A stretch of DNA of 11,866 nucleotides from an uncultured Clostridia bacterium. GTDB lineage: Bacteria > Bacillota > Clostridia > Peptostreptococcales > Acidaminobacteraceae. Made by a program: the position numbers and the translations under genes. The DNA lies in the NCBI GenBank assembly GCA_937880545.1, contig CALFKA010000003.1, forward strand, positions 1 through 11,866, read 5' to 3'. The notes under the pieces were generated by a model, which was not told where the DNA came from, made no database searches, and worked only from the letters and a program-made list of their open reading frames with translations. Below are positions 1 through 5,760 of this stretch, in pieces (position 1 is the stretch's first letter; every line of letters starts with the position of its first letter).

Positions 1-24
1 CCCTACACGACGCTCTTCCGATCT
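1..24. other. Illumina adapter remnant at left contig end
   Basis: These 24 bases equal the 3' end of the Illumina TruSeq universal/read-1 adapter and end in the diagnostic CTCTTCCGATCT. They are not genomic. Real sequence starts at base 25, in the middle of an ileS codon. The same adapter appears in the opposite orientation at the right end. Confidence 0.97.
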
Positions 25-625
25 TAACGTCTTTATAACCTTGAGCGACTTCATGAGAAGCAAGGCCTGTCCCGCAGCGGCTGCAATAGGGAAGGATCTT
101 GTATCCTTTGTACATATATCCCTGGTCATGGAACTGTTTGAGGATCCACCAGCCACTCTCAATGTACTTATCTTCCAGCGTGATATATGGATCATCCATG
201 TCCAGGAGATAGGCCATGCGCTCGGAGAGTTCTCTCCAGGCAGACTCATATTCAAAGACTGATTCGCGGCACAGTTTATTGAAAGCTTCTATACCATAGT
301 CTTCGATCTGTTGTTTATGGGTAAAGCCGAGCTTCTTCTCAACCTCAATCTCCACGGGAAGTCCATGCGTATCCCATCCACCCTTTCGGGGAACAAGATA
401 TCCTTTGAGACTCCAGTAGCGGCAGATGGAGTCTTTGAGGTTACGAGAGACCACGTGGTGCAGACCCGGCATGCCGTTGGCTGTCGGAGGTCCTTCATAG
501 AAAATGAAGCGGGGCTGATCTTTTCTTACTTCGAGCGTCAGGTTGAGCAGGTCGATGTCCTGCCAATATAGACGTTGTGCGTGTTCGGCATCCTTTACGG
601 ATGAACTGATTAAGGGTTGATACAT
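25..625 (-). CDS. ileS: Isoleucyl-tRNA synthetase, IleRS2 type, N-terminal part (cut by contig end)
   Basis: This cytoplasmic class I synthetase charges tRNA-Ile with isoleucine using ATP. I translated the frame by hand: 200 codons are present from the ATG at 625, against roughly 1,030-1,050 for the family, and the rest is lost at the adapter. Residues 42-51 read FYEGPPTANG, followed at 54-57 by GLHH where most enzymes have HIGH. WDTHGLPVEIEVEKKLG lies at 84-100 and the zinc-site-like PYCSRCGTGLASHEVAQGYK at 179-198. These match the IleRS2 (eukaryote-like, Thermus-like) branch rather than the E. coli-like IleRS1 branch. The GGAGG at 636-640 is 10 nt from this ATG; an in-frame TTG immediately upstream (628-626) is 7 nt away and could be the real start. 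An isoleucine T-box precedes the gene, so it is probably induced when tRNA-Ile is uncharged. Confidence 0.96.
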
Positions 626-635
626 CAATGTTTTT

Positions 636-640
636 CCTCC
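636..640 (-). promoter_or_regulatory. Ribosome binding site of ileS
   Basis: GGAGG on the minus strand lies between the T-box terminator T-run and the ileS start. Spacing is 10 nt to the ATG at 625 and 7 nt to the TTG one codon upstream, so the site slightly favours the TTG. Confidence 0.7.
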
Positions 641-644
641 TGGT

Positions 645-704
645 AAAATAAAAGGCCCGGCATAGGGGCGCATATACGCGGTACCACCCTATTTGCCTGA
701 GGCC
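645..704 (-). terminator. T-box antiterminator/terminator region of ileS
   Basis: The antiterminator can be drawn in full: ATAGGG (687-692) pairs with CCCTAT (662-667), the 7-nt bulge UGGUACC lies at 680-686, and helix GCG/CGC (677-679 with 668-670) closes loop UAUAUG. The terminator candidate extends this stem: GGCC (701-704) with GGCC (654-657), and GGCA (694-697) with UGCC (659-662), followed directly by the T-run TTTTATTTT (645-653). In my drawing both forms share the UAGGG/CCCUA helix, so they are not cleanly exclusive. The real switch may pair differently or involve upstream leader sequence. The T-run and T-box bulge are clear; the exact fold is inferred. Confidence 0.7.
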
Positions 705-837
705 ACTTTCCCTGTTAACGCTGGGTGAGCGTCGGTTGCCCGAAAAACATGCAGTGATAATGAACAAGAGCTTCTGTTGCCTTTCACCCGGCGCGGCAAC
801 TCTCTGCAAAAAGGAATCTTGTCATCGTGTCTGCAAG
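645..837 (-). promoter_or_regulatory. T-box riboswitch (tRNA-Ile sensing leader) of ileS
   Basis: The 217-nt gap between yggT and ileS is filled by a T-box leader. The T-box consensus AGGGTGGTACCGCG occupies 677-690. The lower Stem I is GCAG (831-834) with CTGC (751-754), then TGACAAGA (817-824) with TCTTGTTCA (761-769, one bulged base). Between these helices the specifier loop contains UUAUCA (755-760); AUC at 756-758 is an isoleucine codon followed by the usual purine. The distal Stem I has AGAGA and GTTGCC (795-800) pairing with GGCAAC (776-781) around a loop with GGGTGAAA. A Stem III hairpin ACGCT/AGCGT lies at 718-732. The bulge UGGU fits an A discriminator base, as in tRNA-Ile. Uncharged tRNA-Ile should stabilise the antiterminator and let ileS be transcribed. 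I see no strong promoter in front of it, so it may act inside a read-through transcript from yggT. Confidence 0.95.
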
Positions 838-842
838 TAGAT

Positions 843-1109
843 TTAAAACATGGACTGTCTGACGACATACTCCAATATCTCGATAATTAGATAGGAACCG
901 AGAACGGAGAAGTCCATCATAGTTCTGCCCATCAAAGGAGCCAACAGGCTCCTCACAGGACCCACAATGGGCTCTGTGATTCTGATTAGCAGCTGGTATA
1001 TGGGGCTGCCCGGATTTCTTATGAAAATCCAGGAGCCAATCGCTCTTGCGACGATAAGCCACTGGAGAATATTGAGAAGCTGGAGCAGGTATTTTCCAAT
1101 TTGGATCAT
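843..1109 (-). CDS. yggT: YggT/YlmG family membrane protein
   Basis: This small integral membrane protein of 88 residues has a hydrophobic segment at about 7-31, containing the family-type LQWLIVARAIGSW, and a second at about 68-85. The NPGSPIYQLLIRITEPIVGPVR stretch between them, split here as NPGSPIYQLL and IRITEPIVGPVR, is the YggT signature (Asn-Pro near a turn, then a TEP(I/L)xxPxR motif). Bacterial YggT function is poorly defined; plant YlmG relatives affect chloroplast nucleoid distribution, and the gene typically sits beside sepF. Its ATG overlaps the sepF TGA (ATGA), so the two are probably translationally coupled. The ileS T-box starts only about 6-8 nt after its stop. Length is at the short end of the usual 80-100 residues for single-copy members. 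Family assignment is secure; function is not. Confidence 0.93.
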   Translation of the reverse strand: MIQIGKYLLQLLNILQWLIVARAIGSWIFIRNPGSPIYQLLIRITEPIVGPVRSLLAPLMGRTMMDFSVLGSYLIIEILEYVVRQSMF

Positions 1110-1639
1110 AGGATGCCCGGGAGCTCTTCCTTGACGATGGGGGCTCGCTGAACATTACTGTGGACATCGACACCATGTGGCACGATGATGTAAATAGCAT
1201 TGGCGATCTTACTGATGTCCGCGTCGAGGGCATAGGCCGCTCCTTCGCAGATATTGATGATCTTGGCGCTGACGTAGTCTTCTGTCTCTTCAAAGTTGAG
1301 GATAACAGGCCGGCCGAGTTTGATATCATCGATGATTGAAGTGCTCTCGCGGTGATCGACCGGTGCATATTTGCAGATGATCATCTTGGCCTCACTCATA
1401 GGGGGCTCCGGTGTGTAAGAACGCGACTGCGTCTGTGTATTGTATGATCTTTCTCTTTCGGGTCGGCTCTCCGAATAACTGCGAGCAGGCTGACGCCTTT
1501 CTCTGCGCTCCGACGGTGCATACTCTGCTTCGGGTTGGGCTCTTCTCTCGCCCCTTACTTCGCTTCTGGGCTCATCAACGGCTTCGTTTTCTTCTTCAAG
1601 ACCGAAGAAAAACTTCACCTTGTCGCCAAAACTGTTCAT
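1106..1639 (-). CDS. sepF: Cell division protein SepF (FtsZ membrane anchor)
   Basis: SepF bundles FtsZ filaments and tethers them to the membrane during septum formation. The 177-residue protein starts with an amphipathic membrane-binding helix (MNSFGDKVKFFFGL). A long charged linker rich in Arg, Glu and Ser follows (about 20-80), then the SepF domain at about 84-167. This contains VILNFEETED and the dimer-forming stretch from about residue 130, with YALDADISKIANAIYIIVP. The linker has several RR/RER clusters. The ATG has AGGAGG 4 nt upstream, overlapping the yggS stop, and yggS ends 8 nt before the start; yggT overlaps the 3' end. The position in a ylmE-ylmF-ylmG style cluster supports the call. 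Because ftsA is absent beside ftsZ here, SepF may be an important FtsZ tether in this organism (inference). Confidence 0.96.
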   Translation of the reverse strand: MNSFGDKVKFFFGLEEENEAVDEPRSEVRGERRAQPEAEYAPSERRERRQPARSYSESRPERERSYNTQTQSRSYTPEPPMSEAKMIICKYAPVDHRESTSIIDDIKLGRPVILNFEETEDYVSAKIINICEGAAYALDADISKIANAIYIIVPHGVDVHSNVQRAPIVKEELPGIL

Positions 1640-1647
1640 CCTGCCTC

Positions 1648-2310
1648 CTATTCAAAAATCCGACTTCCAATTCGGATCATATTGCTTCCTGCTTCCAGGG
1701 CTATTTTATAGTCATCACTCATACCCATGGACAAGATGCTTATTCGGGAATTATTATATCGACTTTTCCGGTAGTAGTCAAAAATTAATTTCGCCTGCGA
1801 GAAAAGCTCATAAAGCTCCTTCTCCCCAGAGCCAAACGGTGCCATCATCATAAAACCACGTATATCGAGAGATTTAAAAGATTCCATCTCCCGCATGGCC
1901 TCTTTTATATCCTCTTCATAGAAGCCGAATTTATTGGCTTCTCTGGCCAAATTAATCTGTACCAACACTTCTTGTTTCTTTTCAAAACGCTCTGCTTGCC
2001 GGTCAATTTCAGCTGCCAGCCGAAGGGAGTCAAGCGAGTGAATGAGATGGGCAATCGGGACGACTTGGCGCACTTTATTCCTCTGAAGATGCCCAATAAA
2101 GTGGATACGCATGTCTTCTGGAAGGTCAGGGTACTTTTCCAAAAGCTCCTGAACTCTGTTTTCTCCCATATCCTGTATCCCGTAGTGACGCAGTTCCTTA
2201 ATCATCTGTACCGAGCGTCCTTTGGTGACCGCTACGAGAGTGGTTTTTTCTCCCGTACGCTCCTCAATCAGATCCATTTCCCTTCGAATCGTATCGATTT
2301 GCTCTTTCAC
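1648..2310 (-). CDS. yggS: YggS/YlmE family PLP homeostasis protein
   Basis: This cytoplasmic pyridoxal-5'-phosphate binding protein (PLPBP/YggS family) controls PLP levels and has no known catalytic activity. The 220-residue length fits the family. PLP would bind Lys30 in LVAVTKGRSV; further family signatures are MGENRVQEL (48-56), HFIGHLQRNK (70-79), the HSLDS stretch and the C-terminal phosphate-binding region LSMGMSDDYKIALEAGSN followed by MIRIG. The protein ends RIFE, a little short of the common IFG-x tail. The start is GTG, overlapping the stop of the upstream HlyD-like gene (GTGA), with AAGGAGG 7 nt upstream, which makes this start convincing. YggS next to sepF is a widely conserved arrangement in Bacillota, although a direct role in division is not established. 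Confidence 0.96.
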   Translation of the reverse strand: MKEQIDTIRREMDLIEERTGEKTTLVAVTKGRSVQMIKELRHYGIQDMGENRVQELLEKYPDLPEDMRIHFIGHLQRNKVRQVVPIAHLIHSLDSLRLAAEIDRQAERFEKKQEVLVQINLAREANKFGFYEEDIKEAMREMESFKSLDIRGFMMMAPFGSGEKELYELFSQAKLIFDYYRKSRYNNSRISILSMGMSDDYKIALEAGSNMIRIGSRIFE

Positions 2311-3458
2311 CGGCCTACCTCCTTGATCTCATCATACAGACTTACGGTTTCTGTCGGCTCCGTATCGTCTCCCACATAGTAATAGTCACTGTATATCACG
2401 GCTTCCTCCCCACTGACACCTTTAATGCGTATGGGGACAAAGACAAAGTCATTTTCCGATTTCATCACATAGACGCCCTGTCCGCCATCTTCGGCGACGA
2501 TGCTGCTGGTCTTGATGACCAAGCCTCGAAATCGTTTGGGGATCACTCGCAATTTTATCTTGCGTATATCTTGATCCCCTTCAAACGTCTCCATAAAGCG
2601 CAGGATCACGCCATTTTGCTCATCCGTTTCAAATACCGCTTCTACAACAGGTCGCAGAGCTACATCGTCGACCACGGCATCGATGCGCTCTCCCTCAAGA
2701 CCTCGAAACGCTTCAAACTTCTCGCCTTCAAGGATGAGGGCGACATAACTTGCCCGATTGTCAATGATGCGGAAAAGTCCCTCTCCCCCTGCAACTTCAG
2801 TTTTGATCACCCCTTCTTCCAGCTCGCCTAGTTTTGCGTACTGCAAGATCATGCGGTTCTCATAAGTAAACAGCGCATCAGATGGCGAAATGCGAAGACC
2901 CACGACTCCGGCTTGTGGCGCTCGGATCTCATAGAGACCGTTGACCGTGGAGCCGACGATCGTGGTCGGTTGCAGGGTAAGCTGGGGGGTATCGTAAGAG
3001 TTCTCGATGACATAGAGGTGATCGAGGTTCTTCTGCACGGCGTCGAGCTCTTCAAATTTGCTCTCCCGCACCAAATAGGACAACTCATCCTCCAGAGATC
3101 GGATGCGGGCTTTGAGCGCCGGCAGATCAATCAATAGAGTCGTCAACTGATTATGATATTTTGAAACGGGCGCCTCTCGGGCGGTTACTCCCGTGTTGAT
3201 GCGCACAATCGGAGTTCCCTTGGCAACGCGCGTATTGTCATCGACGAGGAATTCTACACTTCCTCCCCGATTGGAAGCTACGACGATTTCGCGGCGCAAT
3301 AAAACACCCTCTACATCATAAGCCACCTCGATCGATCCGAGCTGCGCAGGATAAGTAGAGGCGGAGCCGGAGAATATTCCGGTGATATTAACCAACACGA
3401 TGACCATGAATACGGCCAGCGCCAATAAAAAGATGCGCGTTAAAAATCTACGTTTCAT
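2307..3458 (-). CDS. HlyD-like membrane-anchored protein of unknown role
   Basis: The protein has 383 residues. A basic N-terminus (MKRRFLTR) leads into one transmembrane segment at about 9-29, so most of it should lie outside the membrane. The first half of a biotinyl-lipoyl-like fold is at about 42-90 (GSVEFLVDDNTRVAKGTPIV), a short helical hairpin with coiled-coil character at about 97-150, and the second half at about 174-205 (GLYEIRAPQAGVVGLRISP). A beta-rich C-terminal part follows to about 360. This is the layout of HlyD/MacA-type adaptor proteins. No ABC, MFS or outer-membrane partner is in the window; its neighbours are gpsA and yggS, and it overlaps both by 4 bases (ATGA and GTGA). 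HlyD-like genes are seen upstream of yggS-sepF in other clostridia, from memory. A structural envelope or division role is possible but unproven; this is not evidence for drug efflux. Confidence 0.8.
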   Translation of the reverse strand: MKRRFLTRIFLLALAVFMVIVLVNITGIFSGSASTYPAQLGSIEVAYDVEGVLLRREIVVASNRGGSVEFLVDDNTRVAKGTPIVRINTGVTAREAPVSKYHNQLTTLLIDLPALKARIRSLEDELSYLVRESKFEELDAVQKNLDHLYVIENSYDTPQLTLQPTTIVGSTVNGLYEIRAPQAGVVGLRISPSDALFTYENRMILQYAKLGELEEGVIKTEVAGGEGLFRIIDNRASYVALILEGEKFEAFRGLEGERIDAVVDDVALRPVVEAVFETDEQNGVILRFMETFEGDQDIRKIKLRVIPKRFRGLVIKTSSIVAEDGGQGVYVMKSENDFVFVPIRIKGVSGEEAVIYSDYYYVGDDTEPTETVSLYDEIKEVGR

Positions 3459-4447
3459 TCTTGTGTTTCTTCCTTCATCTCTCGCCGCATGAGCTGCTCT
3501 ACGGTCTCCTTCACGCTACTCCTGCCTTCGAGAATATCGCTAAGTACCTGGCAGATAGGCATATCGATCTCCAAGGCCTCGGCGAGCGCCAGTGTGCTCT
3601 CAAGAGTCGGGACACTCTCAACGACCATCCCAATGCGTTCTATCGCCTCGGCGGGAGGAATGCCTCTGCCGATCAATTCGCCGCATCCTCTGTTTCTGGA
3701 GTGCTGGGAGGTACAGGTGACGATCAGGTCTCCCATGCCGCTTAGCCCGAGAAAAGTCGGGAGTTTTGCCCCCAGCGCAAGGCCGAGCCGGAGGATCTCT
3801 GCCATCCCTCTTGTCATCAGTGCCGCTTTAGTGTTGTCTCCGTAGCCATAGCCATCGGAGATACCCACCGCAAGCGCAATCACGTTTTTCAGCGCGCCAC
3901 CAAGTTCGACTCCAAAGAGATCTTCTGATGTATAGATCCGTAGGACCTCATTACTGAGACTCTCCTGCACTATTTTGGAAATTTCGGGATCTTTTGAAGC
4001 GACGACAACGGTCGTCGGGAGATCTGCCGCTACCTCTTCCGCATGTGAAGGTCCACTCAGAGCGGCGTATTTGAGCCCCGGCAGGAACTCTTCATATACT
4101 TCGTTCATAAGCTTATGTGTGCCCATCTCGATGCCCTTACTCAGGCTGACGATGATCTTTCCCTCAAGCAGTGGTGCATGCCCTTTGAGAAAGGCGCGTA
4201 CGGCTTGTGCGCCGATCGCCATGGTGACGATCTGTGCATCCCGGAGCGCTTCTTCTGCATTATCGGAAAGTACGATGTTTTCAGGAAGCACGATGCCAGG
4301 CAAGTAATGTGCGTTGATACGTGTATTCTGTATTTCTTTTAAAAGTTTTGTCCTTCTGACATAGAGCGTCACATCGTGGCCGATGAGAGCGGCGTGGCGC
4401 GCCATGGCGCTACCCCAACTCCCTGAACCTATGATGGTGATCTTCAT
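3455..4447 (-). CDS. gpsA: NAD(P)H-dependent glycerol-3-phosphate dehydrogenase
   Basis: GpsA reduces dihydroxyacetone phosphate to sn-glycerol 3-phosphate, the backbone for phospholipid synthesis, in the cytoplasm. The 330-residue length matches the family. The Rossmann dinucleotide motif GSGSWGSA is at 7-14, SLSKGIE around Lys105, LSGPSHAEEVA at 130-140, and the catalytic Lys187 in GGALKNVIAL. The substrate-binding part has GDNTKAALMTRG (203-214) and GLSGMGDLIVTC followed by SRNRG. The ATG has GGGAGG 4 nt upstream and overlaps the der stop by one base (TAATG); the stop overlaps the next gene (ATGA). der-gpsA adjacency is common in Bacillota. plsY, which sits between them in some species, is not here. 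All catalytic residues I could place are present. Confidence 0.98.
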   Translation of the reverse strand: MKITIIGSGSWGSAMARHAALIGHDVTLYVRRTKLLKEIQNTRINAHYLPGIVLPENIVLSDNAEEALRDAQIVTMAIGAQAVRAFLKGHAPLLEGKIIVSLSKGIEMGTHKLMNEVYEEFLPGLKYAALSGPSHAEEVAADLPTTVVVASKDPEISKIVQESLSNEVLRIYTSEDLFGVELGGALKNVIALAVGISDGYGYGDNTKAALMTRGMAEILRLGLALGAKLPTFLGLSGMGDLIVTCTSQHSRNRGCGELIGRGIPPAEAIERIGMVVESVPTLESTLALAEALEIDMPICQVLSDILEGRSSVKETVEQLMRREMKEETQE

Positions 4448-5760
4448 TACGCCTCCCTCTCTTTCAGGACAAACTGCATAGGCGTTCCTTCAAAGTCAAA
4501 GCTCTCACGAATCCGGTTTTCCAAGTAGCGCTGATAAGAGAAGTGCATGAGTTTTTGTGAATTGACAAACAGCACAAAAGTAGGCGGACCTACGCTCGAC
4601 TGTGTAATGTAATAGATCTTCAAACGTCTTCCCTTATCTACGGGAAGTTCATGCATGAGCACGGCTTCCTGGAGAAGATCATTTAGAACACCTGTAGGTA
4701 TGCGGCGCATTCGGTTTTCCTGTATACGGTCAATCATTGGAAGGAGTCGGTGAATCCGCTCTTTTTTGATGACCGAAATCATTTCCACGGAGGCGTATTT
4801 TAAGAAGGGGAATTCCCGGCGGAAATCAGCCTTCCATATATTATAGGTTTTGTGATCTTTTTCAATCAGATCCCATTTATTGACAAGAACCAGAATTCCT
4901 TTACCGGCATCATGGGCATGTCCGATAATTTTCTTATCTTGCTCGGTAAACCCTTCTTGGGCGTCGACGACCAAAATGGCGATGTCCGCTCGATCGATCG
5001 CATAGAAGCTGCGCAGCACAGCATAGTGCTCAATCGCCCCTTCAAGCTGCTTTTTTCTTCGGATTCCGGCGGTGTCAATGAACTTATAGACCTTTCCCTT
5101 TGCTTTTAGGGTGGTGTCGATGGCCTCGCGGGTGGTTCCTGCGATCGGAGAAACGATCAATCGCTCTTCTCCTAAGAGAAGGTTAATGAGAGAACTCTTT
5201 CCGACATTGGGTTTTCCAACGACAGCGACACTGATGCTCTCCTCTTCTTCGATCTCCAGACTCTGCGGCGGAAAATGCGAGATGATTTCATCGAGGAGAT
5301 CCCCTAAATTTAGCGCATTGACAGAGCTGATGCCGATGGGGTTAAATCCCAGAGCATAGAAGTCATAGATATGCTGCTCCTGAGAGAGCGAATCAATCTG
5401 ATTGACGACGAGAACGATCGGCTTTTTACTGATGCGAAGGAGCATCGCAACTTCCTGATCCACCGGACTTACGCCCTCTCGACCATTGACCATAAAGAGG
5501 ATGACATCGGCGAGATCCGCCGCAATCATCGCCTGCTCGCGGATGCGTGTCTGAAAATGGTCCTGACTCTGTGGATCAAGGCCTCCAGTATCGATCAGAG
5601 TAAATTCTCTTCCAAGCCAATGAGCATCGGCATATACCCGGTCGCGCGTGACGCCGGGGGTTTCTTGTTCGATGGAGATCCTGTCTCCCACCACTTTATT
5701 AAAAAATGTACTCTTTCCCACATTGGGACGCCCGACTATGGCGACAACGGGTTTAGACAT
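4447..5760 (-). CDS. der: Ribosome-associated double GTPase Der (EngA)
   Basis: Der is an essential GTPase with two G domains in tandem that assists assembly of the 50S ribosomal subunit. The 437-residue length is typical. G domain 1: P-loop GRPNVGKST (10-18), TPGVTRD (34-40), DTGG (57-60), G4 NQID (120-123). G domain 2: P-loop GKPNVGKSS (182-190), AGTTRE (207-212), DTAG (229-232), NKWD (294-297). The C-terminal KH-like domain starts near 355 and contains KIYYITQ and PPTFVLFVN. The first G4 motif has Gln where NKxD has Lys, and the G5 stretches (ISSVN, ISVIK) lack the classical SAK/SAL. The ATG has AAAGGAG 5 nt upstream, inside the end of the DUF512 gene, which overlaps der by 25 bases. Its stop shares one base with the gpsA start. 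Confidence 0.98.
   Translation of the reverse strand: MSKPVVAIVGRPNVGKSTFFNKVVGDRISIEQETPGVTRDRVYADAHWLGREFTLIDTGGLDPQSQDHFQTRIREQAMIAADLADVILFMVNGREGVSPVDQEVAMLLRISKKPIVLVVNQIDSLSQEQHIYDFYALGFNPIGISSVNALNLGDLLDEIISHFPPQSLEIEEEESISVAVVGKPNVGKSSLINLLLGEERLIVSPIAGTTREAIDTTLKAKGKVYKFIDTAGIRRKKQLEGAIEHYAVLRSFYAIDRADIAILVVDAQEGFTEQDKKIIGHAHDAGKGILVLVNKWDLIEKDHKTYNIWKADFRREFPFLKYASVEMISVIKKERIHRLLPMIDRIQENRMRRIPTGVLNDLLQEAVLMHELPVDKGRRLKIYYITQSSVGPPTFVLFVNSQKLMHFSYQRYLENRIRESFDFEGTPMQFVLKEREA

Noticed and set aside
495..809. A 104-codon minus-strand frame across the T-box and the start of ileS.
   Set aside because: The region is explained by the T-box RNA and the ileS frame; the peptide has no family features and no own ribosome binding site.
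841..900. A separate promoter for the ileS T-box at the end of yggT (candidate -10 TTAAAT near 842-847).
   Set aside because: No acceptable -35 lies at the right distance and the -10 matches only 4 of 6 bases, so I did not annotate it.
784..1368. A 194-codon minus-strand frame overlapping sepF, yggT and the T-box.
   Set aside because: It lies out of frame with two well-conserved genes, runs into the structured T-box leader and shows low-complexity Ser/Arg composition typical of a shadow frame.
2307..3458. Reading the HlyD-like gene as part of a drug or toxin exporter.
   Set aside because: There is no ABC, MFS or outer-membrane partner in the window and the operon is housekeeping, so only the fold can be claimed.
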